Under the pieces are notes generated by a model, which made no database searches, was not told the origin of the DNA, and was given only the letters and a program-made list of their open reading frames with translations. From Marthasterias glacialis (lineage: Eukaryota > Echinodermata > Asteroidea > Forcipulatida > Asteriidae), in the NCBI GenBank assembly GCA_911728455.2, contig OU452223.1, positions 4,300,174 to 4,364,173 on the forward strand: a stretch of 64,000 nt of DNA. Reading direction: 5' to 3'. Made by a program: the position numbers and the translations under genes. Below are positions 1 to 13,620 of the stretch, in pieces. Each line of letters begins with the position of its first letter. The first letter of the stretch is position 1.

Positions 1-1129
1 TGCACTGTCGAACTCAAGCGCACTAAATGGCAACGGACCGTCATATTTATAAAATTAAACTCCCAGTAAAATCGGTTGCCCTAAAAAAACAATAAAAAAT
101 ACCCTTTTGTGGGCCGTCAAAAGAAGACAAGCAAATGTGCGGGTTTTTGTTTTTGTTTGTAGTTGTAAAGAGGGTGGCTCGGGGTGGCTCGGGGCATATC
201 TTTAAATTCTTCATTCTTTCATTAAAAGTCACAACTGGGGAATATAACATCGTGTACTCCTTTAACATCATTGGTCAATTTGACGAATTGACACTCAATA
301 GTAGCACGGTAGTATAGCACGCCCATGTGAAAGAGTTCACCGTGTTAAACGGCAGACTTCACCATTAATCAAACAGTTTGTTCATGAAGTCACGCTCTTG
401 CCCGTTTGAGTTCAACACGGTAGAAACACAATGTGCTCCAGTATAACATTAAAAAAAACTATTTGAAAAAAGCAACGACAAACAACTGGAAACAAATTTA
501 CAGTGGATGTAAAAACGAATAAGCTATGTAAGCCAATTTCCTCTTTGGAGCAATATTACTAATGATAACCCGAAGAGGTTTTTATCCTCTTGGGCTTAAA
601 CTATAAGCAGATAAGTTCCAGTCACACAGATCAAATATGTTAGAAGTTCCTTTACTGATTGATAGAGACTAATTAAATACGCATAATCGACAAAGGCCGG
701 TATGATATCCTAGTTTTGTGAATAAGTTAAAATCTCCACGTTTGACGTTTAGTGGTATGAATTGACTGACAACTGAAACAACTAAGGGAGGCGTTGGCTT
801 GGTTTCTATGTAAAACAAACTTTTCAATATTGTACTAACGTAAGGCCTCGGTTTTCCTCGTGGAGACTCGATTATGTTATCATATTGTAATGAATGGGTT
901 GCCTACCCAAGTTGTGTACAATAAAGAGTGGGATTTACTGTTAACAGCGTCACATTGACATGATTCTGTGATTGATGTAAAAGATTACAACATTGACCGA
1001 TTGTTTAAATAAACTGCTCGACATTCCAGTTTTGATTATTGTGACAAACTGCATTGGTTGTTCCCCGCTCTTCATACCAGCTCAGCTGGATTGCACAGTT
1101 AGTAATAATATTACCCTATAAAAGTAGCA

Positions 1130-1556
1130 GCCTACGTATCCTGCGCACCATTATGTCCGACATAGATCATTATGTCCGACATGGACCATTATGGCCGACG
1201 TGGACCATTCTGTCGGACGAGAAAATGTTGAAACATTATATGTTTGATCCATTGTGTCCGACAAAGTGTTATGTCCGACCCATTGTGTCAAACAAACCAT
1301 TATGTCTGACCTATTGTTCCCGGGAAACCATTACGTCCGGCCCGTGTCCGACAAACCATTACGTCCGACACATTGTGTCCGACGAACCGTTATGTCCGAC
1401 TCAGTATGTCTGTGGACACAATGGGTGGACTAATCGTTTGTCGGACACAATGGGTCGGACATAAAGGGTCAAAATTGACGTCGGACATAACCGTCCAAGT
1501 CGGACATAATAGTGCATGTCGGACATAATGGTGTGTAACCTACACACCGCACTCAT
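1130..1556. repeat. Inverted-repeat element built of TGTCCGAC modules
   Basis: The left part repeats CATTATGTCCGAC-like modules many times at irregular 20-30 bp spacing. From about 1430 the motif turns round (GTCGGACATAATG). The first and last 55-60 bp are imperfect inverted copies of each other (left CACCATTATGTCCGACAT, right ATGTCGGACATAATGGTGTG). It looks like a miniature inverted-repeat element whose subterminal repeats have multiplied. The 136-aa open frame through it is a by-product of the repeat. Confidence 0.65.
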
Positions 1557-3109
1557 CTACAGTGTATCATCAGAAGCTCTAATTGGTTGGCAAGAAATCA
1601 CTTCAATCAGTTTCCAAAATGCTTGTTTTTACAGCAAGAAAATTCCACACAGCACATGGTGTGTCTATAAAACCATTTAAAGCGACGGTACATTTTTGTG
1701 ACATTTTGTACATAAAGTGACTCCAATACTTTTGTTTTTTATTGTTTATCTACGAACGGAAACCTTAAGTGGTAATTTATATCTACTTTCAACTCTTCTT
1801 GTGGTTACATGCAGACGAAAGATGATAGCGCATCATTGTAAACATGGTTTAAAAGAACACAAAACAATGTGTGTTTTAAGACAAAAATGGAGAATAGGCG
1901 CACAACTAGCATTTATGTAAAAAAAAATTATATTCTTTAGGTATTCTGGGTGAATAACACGCCCTGGATTGTATCAATTTCACAAAGTATGAATTCAAGG
2001 GAATATTTTGTACGAATATCCATAGGGTAAATTTAGTTGTGGTTTTTGTGCGTGCATGATAAACTGAAATTAATGGTACGCGCTCGCAGGGTCATTGTTT
2101 GGCAGGAATTTCAAGTTCACCCACTAACTATTGATAAATCAATATTGTCACATAAATTGCTGCACTTTTCTCACCCGAGCATCATTTGGGCAGAACAAAT
2201 CTATCTTCATCACTTAAGCCTCTTTCCTGTAACTACTGGAAATGGATGTTTTCACAGCAATACCTTGATAATTGATTTAATGTCATGTTTACTGTTTAAT
2301 GGTTTTACCGCCTGGTGGTTCGGGACTATGCCCCGGGTCTGACTTCAACCTTTTCGTAATGGGTCTCTTAGCATAGAAATTGCTTTGACTCTACGTACAG
2401 AATAATATTACGATAGTCCCAACGCCAATTCCAGTGTTACAGTGAACGAAATGTTTTTATTCCAATTAAACCATTACAACAGTTGTCCACACCAGGCGAT
2501 CTTGTTAATTAAATTATTTAAATGACTGTAGGTTTGTTTGATGTGTTCTCTAAATCCTACACGTTCCCATCAATAAACACTTCCGAGTGCACTTTTTATA
2601 AGTGCGCACATATGCATCACTAGATAAAACAACAAATGCAAATAAAAGTCATCCATTATCTTTTAGTAACCGTGCTTTTCTGTGGCAGAGTATATTATAT
2701 TTAAAACATCATTTCCTTTAAAATGAAGAGGAATACAAAACAACATCATTTGAGCATTGTTGACATATCTAGGTTTTGGGGAAATTGTCAAATCGAACCA
2801 AGGTAAACAATGCTTTTGTTTTTTGGCGCTGTTTTATTTCATTTTGTTTTATTTTGTAATTTTTACAATTATTATTTATTTATTTATTTTGTGTTTTTTT
2901 TATTTTGTTTTTTGTTTTTTTATTATATTTATATAATATATATTTTGGGGGCGGTCTTCCTTGATTGATTTATTGATTTATTTATTTCGGGGCGTCTTCA
3001 TTGATTTTACTTATCCTTTTGATCCTCCGATTGTTTGTCCCAACGGGTTTTTGTACCTAAGAGTGACGTGAAGACGTCTTCGGTCTTTCAAACTACCGGA
3101 TCCTTTTTG

Positions 3110-3420
3110 TCCAGGTATTCCGTGTCCACGGATAGAAAAGATTGAATGTTGGTTCTTTACAGACTGTGGGCCTGTTACAACAACAACAACAACGCCAACA
3201 ACAACAACACCAACGACAACAACAACCACCACAATTTCGCCACCCCCCCCCTTATTGGACCCTCCCCCTCCCCATAGATTGAATAGATTGAAAGTTGGTT
3301 CTTTACATACTGTGGGCCTGTTATAACAACAACACCAACAACAACAACAACAACCACAATTTTGCCCCCCCCCCCCTTATTGGACCCTCCCCCTCCCCCA
3401 CCCCAAATAAAAATTAAATG
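3110..3420. repeat. Two tandem copies of a CAA-microsatellite segment
   Basis: A block with the order TTGGTTCTTTACA, TGTGGGCCTGTTA, (CAA)n, CCACAATTT, poly-C, TTATTGGACCCTCCCC occurs at about 3150-3275 and again at 3295-3400. It is a duplicated unit of roughly 125 bp with an internal trinucleotide repeat. The valine-rich minus-strand frames come from the CAA run. Confidence 0.7.
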
Positions 3421-5549
3421 GTTTGCCGCCATCGCTGGTTAATTGTTCACTTATTTCTGTTTCGGGGTTGTTTTGCGAGGAACTCTCGAATTCATACGGA
3501 TGGACAGAATCTTTACTTCAGAAGAACAAAAGGGTATGTTTTCCTGGTACGTTATAGCAACGGATTCTTTTAGATAAAATCTAAAAACTTTAATTACATC
3601 AATTATTGAATTGAATTAAATTGAGTTTTGTTTTCATGAACATCGTACAGCCAAAAGGCCAAATTGTACGCTTGATCAGATTACAAAAAGAATCTGTATA
3701 ACAAAACACAACAAATATAGAGCAGTACGGCATCAATGCACATCGACAACATTCAATTAATCAAATTTGTTGAAATTAACAAGAATGAAGGACAACAAAA
3801 TAATTTGAACAAACCAAGTCACAACACACAACGCGTTGGTGATAAAGGTAAATTAATCATTTCAGGTAGGTTCTTTGTTTAAAATACCAGTAAGAAATTA
3901 ATCTGGGCTATTTTTTACAGGATTTAAAAAATATGTTGCTGTTTCTTAGGCATCAAGCAGGGATTTATGGCACACGTCCTGTATGAGGCAATGGAGAGAT
4001 AGTTAGTACGCCCAGCTACTACATAGGTTTTCAACGAATTTCAGACAATTGCAAATCTCGGCCAATCTTTCAAGTTTACAGACTTGACATTTTCTTGTTG
4101 CAAGTTGAAGTAGTAACCAAGAATGATTTAACGAGCCCTGTTTTTGTAGTTTTCATTTTTTATTCATTTGTTTACACGGGAAGACTGAAGTGGCATACAT
4201 TACTTTATTCACAGATAGGTCTAAAATAACCATTAACACAATCTCTTGAGACGTCTTTAACAAAAAAAATATGTTGTTGGCTTTTTAATTTGAAATCGTT
4301 TTGGATCCAGAATCCTAATCATGCTACAGACGCTTCAAGAGAGTAACCGAGCATGCCAATTCGCAAATCAATGAAAAAGGGGGGATGGGAGTGTTTCGTT
4401 GAAGCACACTTGAAGAACCTGACATTTGCAGGGATTTAACTTTAAGAGGCCGTCATCTGACAACTGTTAAATGTGTCAAGCTCATTCTGAACAGAGCCTC
4501 AATGCGTAGTCGAATTATCGTTCTCTTCAAATGTCAGGTTGTTCCCGTTTTTAATTTAATCAGTAACAACACAAGCAAGGTCGACAGTGATATTTGGTGA
4601 TATTCATTCACTTTTATGTTGGGAGAATGCTACCTTTGTTTATGTCAAGGTGTCGGATATGAACTGAACTGGGATGTAGTGAATTCAGTACCAAATTATC
4701 ATCAAACTGTTTGCTTTCCAAAAACAAAAAACAAAGCATAAAAATAACAAGTGCACTTGTTATTTTTGCTACAGCATGTGCTGTGGCAAAAATACGTGAC
4801 GTCATACGTAAACTATCAACGTGTTGATGACGCATCATGGAACTTTTAATTGGCTGGTCAAAGTCTTCCCAACACCTGTTTAGATCTTCTACGACACTGA
4901 ACAATTTTACGGTTGATTCCCTAAAGATCAATTCTTCTCCAAAGAATAATTAGTTTGAACAAAGTACGGAACCGAATAAACAAGTCCAAATCGGATCAAA
5001 TCGAAATCAACTGAACACGTTGTATTGGATTGCAAACAACTGTTGTCGTAAAACTAACAGGTCAACGAGGGCTACTGCTAAAGCCCAAGCCATACCAACT
5101 AATACATCACAAACCACAAGTTGTTATCGATTCCTCCAACTAATTATGGATTTTGCTGACGATGCATTTATTATACAAGAACTTAAATGCCTGAGGGTCG
5201 GTGTAACAGTGTGTATAATTAACCACGGTTCACCAGGTCATCAAACTGAAGGTATGGGCATGTCAATCAAAGCATATCAAAGCTTAACATGCTTTTGATA
5301 AATCTTTCTTACATCGTAAAAAAAACACCACAATATCGACAACATATTGACCAAATCTATCAGATTCAAAGATGTACTTTTGTTACATTTCCCCACACAG
5401 GTTGGAAAATACGATGGTTCAGTCATTCATTTTATTTTATTTCCTTCTTTTGGCCCCACGAATAGTGAAATGATATTCAGATGACTAGAAGTGATTGAAG
5501 CTCCAGAGAAATTAGTTGTCTGACTCTGTGATCTCTGGTTATACGGCAG

Positions 5550-5695
5550 TTTCAAGTTGCATGCATGGCTTCTGACTGGCACACCGAGCAAAGATATCGA
5601 CAAAATACGGAGACAGCCATCAAAAGCTAGAGAGCCAAGTTGGTAGAGTTAATCCGGAGGTTCAAATCCCGTTCTAGTTAATCTGTCTTTGATCA
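5550..5695 (+). repeat. tRNA-headed SINE, family B, decayed
   Basis: It contains GGCTTCTGACTGGCACACC, AAAGATATCGACAAAATA, then AAGTTGGTAGAGTTAA and GGTTCAAATCCCGTTCTAG. These match in order the copies near 57.8, 49.4 and 26.9 kb. The last motif is a pol III B-box. Confidence 0.6.
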
Positions 5696-8600
5696 CCCTA
5701 ACATTTAAAAAAAAAAATAATAGTACGATTCCATACACAAACAATGGGTGTATAAGTTTATCTATGTTAATACTCTTGAGGTTCAATGATATTTATGAGC
5801 TAAACGCGTCCCTAAACAATACAAGTGGCTTTTCCTCCAGGATTTTTGCTGACTTAATTTCAGTGAGTGCTGGGTTATAGCCAAATACAATGCGTAATAA
5901 TGCCAATTACCTTGGTTTTGTGTTTGGACGGTACGGTAAATAAAGTCGAGAAGACGGAATTAATTGATATGGTGCTTTCTAAGTAAACAGTTGTGATTTA
6001 TTCTAGCGTTATTAATCACTTGACTTTAGTCCTTGGATTATCATTAACAGTAAGTGGTGAGTAAGGTTAGACAGAACTGACTAATGTCTGTTGAATATCA
6101 TTATTTATTTTTAGAATCCCACTGAAACAATTTCTCGACTATCGACGAGTTTGATTTTATCCTCACCCAAAGACACCGTCTTGTTTGCTCATCAAAACGA
6201 ATTATAAAAACAATCAGTAACCCAGAGAGCATAATTCGGGATTCCTTTTAAATAAGACTTCCCTCTGGGATAAAATACATTTAAAAAGGCTTTCACTATT
6301 TATTTTATCCATGAACGCGCCACTAATGGTAGAGTTCAGTTATGCGAACCTAATCCGATTAAAGGATGGTCACTGATATACCATTTCTATCAGTGATTCG
6401 TTTCATTTTTGTTTACTTTTAAGTACATTTTTCAAATCTCATTTTTGCCACAAAGCATCATTTGGTGCTCAAGATGTGGCATGGTATAAACCTATCAGCA
6501 GCTCTCATTGTCTTCAGTGTTCTGGTGTGGGGTGGGGGTAGTTCAGTACAAAAAGGGAAGAGTGTGGCAGCGGCACAACTTTGGTAAAAGTTTAGAGTGC
6601 ACAAAGGGGTGCACCATTTTGTATATGGGGAACTTTTGACCAAATAAAAATGTTCATTTTTCCTAAACAATCCCCTTTTAGCGTTCTTGTTATGCCGTTT
6701 ACCGTTTTTTTTTTTAAAGATAATATGACCTGGAAGTAAAACAAATGCACTGTCTTCGTGTTTACAAAAAACATTGCAATTACTACATAAAATGTAATGC
6801 TTACAAAGTTCCAGATTTCAAATGGGGGCATCCGGGGGGAGGGCATGTGCCGCGTGCACCCGTTCCCCCGTACCCCCCCCCCCCCCTCCCTCTTAGTTAC
6901 GCCACTGATAGTGCGTTAGAGCAGAGTAGCATTTGGGGTGGGACTTCCCTCTGCCTCATATCGGGTACGGTGTATAATTCATATCGTATAGTATAGAATT
7001 CTGTCAATAATTCACATGATATTGCAAACCAATTGACCGAAGACCATACTTTCTAATGTATTGGTTTTGTGTGTGTGTGGGTGGGGACACACATCCAAAC
7101 CGGTAACCTATGACAAAAGGGACAACAGAGTTCCGGTTGCGTGAAGGTCTAGAGTATAGGAAACTATGTACAAAACTAATGGGAGTACAAACAAACAAGT
7201 ACAAACAAAAGACAATAAGAGGTCACTGATTGCAGATGAATACCGACTTGCCAGTGTGTGTCAGTGTGAGGGAGGGGGAGGGGGTCAGAACTACATCAAC
7301 TTGGTTATCCAAAGAAATTACTTAACAAAAGGTGGGTGGACATATTTGTGTTTTAAACTTCAAAACAAACAGTACAATACACCTCCACCTAAACACAACA
7401 CCGCTTAAAATAGTATCAATTCAACATGCGACGTCAAAACAGATGTGGGACGCCAAAACAACTGAGACGCCAAAACATAAACCATACAAATAAACGATTA
7501 CAAAACTAATGTGAAGTTAAACCAAAAAGTGCGACGGGAAAACCAAAAAGGCGTGGACGGGAAAACAACTCGTCGGACAAAGTGGCACATGAGAAGCACA
7601 ATAATTAGTCTTCCATCAAACTATGATGTAGGACTAGTACAGTGGGTATTCCATCAGATAATATGACCGGAGTTGATTCAGTGGAGGAAGATGCACACCA
7701 TTTTGAAGGAGACAAAACCGCAAAAAAAAACTCAAAGATAACTTCTGGTTTTGCAAGGATAAAAAGTGCAACAAGGGCAACTCCGACATTCCACTATTCT
7801 AACATAGACAGAGTGGATGGTTGGAGGACGTGCACCCTTCATGCCGGCTTCATTGACGTTTTATATGAAGTTAAAGTTGAATTTGAAATTATGCGTCTGA
7901 CCTAAATTTGACAGAATCGTCCTGGATTCTAAAATACAGAAACTACACTCTAAACCAATCTGTCATAGTGACGTATGTATTTACGTAGATAATAACAAGA
8001 CTGCAACGTAGCTGCCAATATCACCACGAAATATTTGTTTGCAAAAAGTGTTAGGCCCTATGCGATGTTTCTTTCCGCATTATACTTTACCCAATTCCAA
8101 CGTTACCACATAACAACTGTGAACGCCACACCTGTTTTGACTATACAAAATATATATAGAAGCACTCGATATTTGGTAACAAAGAAGCTGGGAAGACAAC
8201 AAAAACAACGAAACAAACGAAAACAAAACCAATAGAAAAATACTTTATAAAATTGCACTGTTTAATGAAACATGAACAATAATAAATCGATTCGTTGGTT
8301 AGATATAGGCTGGCACGACTTGATAGAGCCTACGTCATGAACACACCAAAATAACAGCACACCTCATCGAATGAATATTCATTACTATTAAATCACACGC
8401 TGCACAAAAATAACAGAAAGGAAAACTGCTCTGTCTGCATGGGTGATGGTTAAGGAGCCTTCCGGGGTAAATGTAAGGTATCACGATGACTATTGTCAAC
8501 AAATTTCGACAGATGTCGTATAATCTGACAACGTATTACGTAATGTATAAATGAATAAATCAGTTTGGAGAGCTATTGGTCTGATATGCAGTTACAAAAG

Positions 8601-8863
8601 AGGTATCTAACATACAGTCAAATGTTATAATCTAATCTGTAGATGAGAATAGATGTACCACGAATCACAAACCGAATCTAAAACCCAAAAGCAAGACGCG
8701 GATGAAAGCTTTCGTCGGCAGTTCAAAGGGAAATGAAGCCCTCTGTGGATTAGCTCATAGTCTTATATAAATTAGACAGAGTCACAACTTAAATTCACTT
8801 AGATCAACAACTACCTCATTAATAAAATCGTGTAAATATGATATGACACAACAAGTGTTACAG

Positions 8864-9059
8864 GCGCCCTTTGGGGAATGTGTTGAAAGCACGAAGTGAA
8901 TCTAGACGTGACCAGGCATCCACAGATGGCGGTTTAATGGATTACAAATCCTACTTTATGACTGCCGGAAATCCTTCCGTCGGTGTGGCAACAGAAAAGG
9001 AAAGTACAGAACCAGACACTGGGGAGGAACAGTCTTGGCACTTGGAGCGGCAGCATTGA
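8864..9059 (+). CDS. Possible terminal coding exon of an unidentified gene
   Basis: A plausible splice acceptor (GTGTTACAG) precedes a 65-codon open stretch ending in TGA. The predicted tail is hydrophilic and of balanced composition (includes RPLGNVLKARSESRRDQ and GEEQSWHLERQH), unlike the low-complexity translations around it. An AATAAA lies shortly downstream at about 9072. I recognise no family and found no matching upstream exon. It could be chance; it is listed only because it is the most protein-like stretch in the first 27 kb. Confidence 0.15.
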
Positions 9060-10499
9060 GCTGCTTAACCGAAATAAACCCAACACCGTAAAATGGTCAC
9101 CGTTAATGAAATCGAATAATCGAAAATACTTTTACAGGGCCATTAAATCTGTAAATCGAAAAATAAAAACATCGTTAGTCGTTTACTCGAAACGTAAGTC
9201 TGGCGCCATGAAATAAATAAGAACAAACCGTTTGAGTCTTAAAGGTATTTCTTTAAAACACAAAACATTCTTTTGCAGATATTGAATAATAGACAGTTTA
9301 ATGGTGGCGTGGATTTATTTAAGTTGGTCAGGTCAAGTAAAAAAAAACAGACATCTTCACTGGATCAGATGAATCTAGACGAATAATAAAGCATGAAAAC
9401 ATCAAGAGATAAGATGCAATAAAAGTCTGGCCCAGTGGAAACCGACACTTTACCATCACATTCCAAAGCAAATACTTTGCGGTATGAAGCTGTGCATAAC
9501 CCACTCTCTACAACGGATTGAATACAATACAGACTTTAAAACGTGATTTATTGTCACATTTTTTGTTTTCATATTGTGTATTACAAATAGTTGGTACACA
9601 TTTGGAATTCCTCTTAGCATCCTACCACCGACATCAGCAGAAAATTGCTTATCTCCACCACTGAGTCCAGCGACCCCTACTCGCCCATTATACTTTAACT
9701 GGCTATTATTAGAGAGGTCGTCGAATATTAATTGCGTACACGGTGTCTAGCAGCAACAAAAAACATCGCGCAGTCGTATTTTTCTTTAGTATTGGTCACA
9801 AAACCACCCACACGAACCTCCTACTAAATTATTGGACAATTTAGGTGCCTCCAGTTGTTGACAGAACCCATCGATCACAGAGCGTCACATATTAATGACG
9901 TCATTGACTGCACCGACAGTGACCTTCCTATACGGAGGAACAAAGTAATTCGTTCAATTAGGAAGTCATAGTTCAATTTCAATCTATCTAATCCAAGAAG
10001 TGTACGCGGTCAACAATACTTCTGAAAAACCGCTCTTACTGTGCCCATAGAGGTTGCTTTATAGTTATAGGCCAAGCTTTCTGACAATGCCAAAAGAAGT
10101 TTTGGTTCCATTTGCAATCTTCGCGAGCTTGATACAGAAAGAACTAATATTACTCAAACTATGTTCACAAAATAATGTTGTTAAACTGCCGCTAAGCAGC
10201 AATAGGCTAGTTTATTTTTGTAATGTTCCTATGCATTAACCTTCAATGTTTGGTCCTCTGTTCTCTGGCTGATCTTTAATACCGTAACCTTCCCTCATTG
10301 AAGACCTTGTTTCGTATCAAGCTTAAGAAACTTCCAATTTAACTTAAACTGTCAAAAAGGATGGATATATAGGTGTGATTTTGAACAACCGAGCGCACTA
10401 TAAAACATAATTGTGTATACTAGAAACAGCTTTATAAACAAAGTTGTATGTTATTGTATCTGAATGAGTATCAAATACAAAACGCCTCCACACATCTCT

Positions 10500-10770
10500 G
10501 GATTTATATTTTTAATATTGTTTGATTTATTCTTTAAAATGTCTTTGAGACTGTCAATCTTTTTAGAATTTAATTTAAACCTTTTTATTGTGGGATTTTA
10601 AATTAACTTAATTTAGTTTAATTTAATTTAATTTAATTATATACATTTTTATGCCTATGTAAAGCGCCTTAGAACATATTTTTAAAATAGATTTGGCGCT
10701 ATATAAATGTATTTTTTATTATCATTACCGTATTATTATTATTATTATTATTATAATCTCTCTTTTCAAA
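10500..10770 (+). repeat. 3' tail of a LINE or LINE-tailed SINE
   Basis: A T-rich stretch leads into TGTAAAGCGCCTTAGAACAT and TTGGCGCTATATAAATG, then an (ATT)n tail. This AAAGCGC...GCGCTATATAAA plus ATT-microsatellite ending is the usual 3' end of several non-LTR retrotransposons and their parasitic SINEs in marine deuterostomes. No coding part is recognisable upstream. Confidence 0.6.
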
Positions 10771-11612
10771 TGAAAAGGTTTTTATCTAAAAAAAAAAAAT
10801 AATAATAATAATAACATCAAAGAAAAATAAAAAACCAGCGTCCCTTCTTCCTAATGGATTTCACTCTTCATCTTGACCGAAATACTTTCATCCGACTTAA
10901 TTTAACTTCATCCCCCCACATCGTGAGGCTGTCTTCTAAAGGAGATAAATTTGCTTGGGAAGATGACGCGTCTTCAGGAATCGCTTTCTGTGATAAATTA
11001 CCACAGACAATAACAAACTACCGTCTTGCACAGATGCTCTGTTTGATTTTGATTTTTTTTCTGCTGACAATTGTCTCCGTTTGTTTGTTTTCTTGTTTAA
11101 AAATACACATTGTCCATTGGAAAATAGCAATGACCGACAGGAAAAAGTGTTAACGTACTTTTATTATAGCATGAGCCCATTACAGCGCCTTTCCCTCTCA
11201 AATTTATTTTATAGTGTTTTTAATTTGTATTTTTTTTTAATCCCACCATGTAATGTAACGTTAATAAACCAGTATCATTAGGATGCAAATCGGGTATACG
11301 AGGAAGAAGGGAAAAGTCGATAGCTACACTTCCAAGAGTTACCAGTCGTTCCAGCCTCGTCATAAAGGTTAAGCCCTTCCCTCATGATAATCATGGGGTG
11401 TTAAGGATTCCTTTATCAAGTAAATATGACTGCTATATCAGACATGAATATTGATAACGTCAAAGACCATGGTCAAAGTAATACAAATCAATGTCCATTC
11501 TATGATGGCCCTGAAGGGACATCACAAGTCTCATCTGCGAGCAACTTGCCACTGCGGCGTCATTAAATTTTTGTAGTCATTATGATAGCCACATTATTTG
11601 CGTGGTTACACC

Positions 11613-11788
11613 ATAGACCTTATGCACATGACGTCATTTGAGTTGGGCGCCCTCGTCTAGAGGTCAAAAGAAGGTTGCTCATTGGCCCATCCTGTGCGCC
11701 GCGCATACAAAGATGTGCGTTTTCCATTGTTACATCATCGTTTTACCTCTAAGGTGGCGGCGTGGTGACGTCAATGCATAAGGTCTAT
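11613..11788. mobile_element. Miniature inverted-repeat element, about 176 bp
   Basis: The left end TAGACCTTATGCACATGACGTCA faces the right end TGACGTCAATGCATAAGGTCTA, an inverted terminal repeat of about 22 bp. The element has no open frame. Flanks (CCA left, TTA right) give no clean duplication. Confidence 0.65.
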
Positions 11789-12669
11789 TACTCGTCTGGA
11801 TTTTCTTTCCACCTGCCCATTGACTGGTCGTTGCTCTCAGTTCCCGCAATTGGGTAGGACTGGGAGTGGCCACATTAGGGCATTTAAATCATCGTGAAGA
11901 ACAGGCATGTGAATGGGTGACGATAAAAAAAAAACAGGAAATCTATTTTGTACATTAATAATCACAAATCGCACAGCGCACGTACCGGCTGAGTAAGAGG
12001 GGATGGGGTAAAATAGTTTGCTGTAGGTACAATACCTTGATGCTGAGATGCAACTGGCCAGTGAAAAAAACAATTCTGAAAAATCTAACGAAAAAAATAC
12101 ATGTCCGGATTTTGGGCAATGTCCGGAATGTGGGCAACGTGATGCACGGTCGGCGCCGCACTCGGTGTGAACCCCGCCGCTAGTGGTAGTGGGACCGGGG
12201 GGCCGAGTAAATGGGAGGTAAATACTCAATTAAAAAAGGATGAAATTCTAACAATGCTTTAACCGTACCTGGAAATGGTGCTTTTATTGGAGAAATTGTG
12301 TATTGACGGATGGTAGAAGAGGCTAAAATAGAAAGCGCGGCCGAATGTACACATTGTGGTCAGTAGACTTTGTGAAGTCTCCAAACTTCTACGTTCGCTG
12401 CATCAGCATCAAACGTATTTCAATCAACAAACGAGCCGTATCGTGAAAGAAGCAAGGAATGAGAGAAGTCACCATTTCGTCTTGCACGCGGCGGGCGGCC
12501 GGGCCTCCCTGCCGTCCGCACGTACCACGGACGGTTAATTTTTCATGAACGAGTGACGTCACGCACGTCGAGTACATTATACGATTACGATTAACGTTTA
12601 TAAGGTAACAATCTCTGATTTAAGAAGAGAGATTAGCGAAATCCACATGTATACGAACTCGAAGACCAC

Positions 12670-12708
<39 letters not shown>

Positions 12709-13278
12709 CATTCTGGTCTAAACCGGAAGATTCTCGAGCCTGGAAGAAACGTTTGGTACAAGTGACCATGTTGAACCAACAGGCATTTTGGGACCAACAT
12801 AGAGCACCGAACAGATTCTAAACACTTTCCATTGACTGGCACCGTTTGAAAAGAGAGTCGAGCTGAGGGTAATATTTCTCAGCAAATCTTGTTGAGCGTG
12901 AGCAGTGCTACTATCTTTGAGAGCAACAAGAAGGAACACATGACTTGAGGAATATCCTTGTCTGACTTTGTGATCAATAACCTGATCATAGCGTGTCTGT
13001 CATCATTGTGGCAGCTATATCCAAAATGCAACATCCGTAGCTCTCGCTTCTTACAACATGTCGTCTTTTGCCATCTTAATCATTGCTAAAGACGCTGCCT
13101 CTTGTTGGACAGCTTTAAGACGGAAAATAAATTACTCCAGTGTCAATCCTAGCCTTGTGACACATTCTTCTATCTATCAATTTGGATTTGCAATTATTAT
13201 ACATGGCGCTACACACAAATTAACACTAAATGGGGACACACAGAAAAATGTTCTTATCGCCATCTTGTAAAAACCGTA

Positions 13279-13620
13279 GTGTGCCCGGGGGAAAAAAGGT
13301 CGTAAACGACCTTTTTTCCAGGCACACAAAGATAAACTGTTTGCACCAGCAGAAGGTAAGAAATAATAAATTGCTCTGCTGAAAACAAAATGGCATGACT
13401 GTTGACTGTTTGATGCTGGATTTATATCCATTATCCAAGACTTGTTTTTTATTCCTATGCGAAATTCAACTTCCAAATGCAACTTCCAAATGACAAAAAA
13501 ACGACAAAACTTTGACAATCTGTTTCTTGAAACACAATTTTGGACAGTACTTGCTTACGACCTTTTGCTGGTCACACTTATGTCACGTCCTTTATTTTTT
13601 ATTTTTTTCCGGGCACGCGT
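13279..13620. mobile_element. Miniature inverted-repeat element, TGCCCGG family, copy 1
   Basis: The left end has GTGTGCCCGG, itself inside a hairpin (AAAAAAGGTCGT facing ACGACCTTTTTT). The right end is TTTTTTCCGGGCACGCG. Internal landmarks AAAATGGC and TTTCTTGAAACACAATTTT are shared with the copy at 52.5 kb and a decayed one at 61.8 kb. Confidence 0.6.

Larger units (their letters stand above)
1..8863. other. Gene-free stretch, unique or decayed sequence with some repeats
   Basis: Short open frames here have no recognisable domains and no coherent splice structure. Apart from the inverted-repeat array at 1.13-1.56 kb, the duplicated CAA-rich segment at 3.1-3.4 kb and a SINE near 5.6 kb (listed separately), I see only AT-rich runs (for example 2820-2960), G/C homopolymer tracts (6870-6890) and nothing I can name. 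Confidence 0.5.

Noticed and set aside
3011-3432. Valine/glycine-rich minus frames
   Set aside because: They are translations of CAA and poly-C simple repeats.
8701-8739. DESFRRQFKGK stretch resembling a receptor tail after TM7
   Set aside because: The upstream frame gives no membrane segment and there is no acceptor in phase, so the resemblance is too short.
12633-12842. Minus frame with a run of Phe
   Set aside because: It comes from the poly-A tract at 12676-12707.
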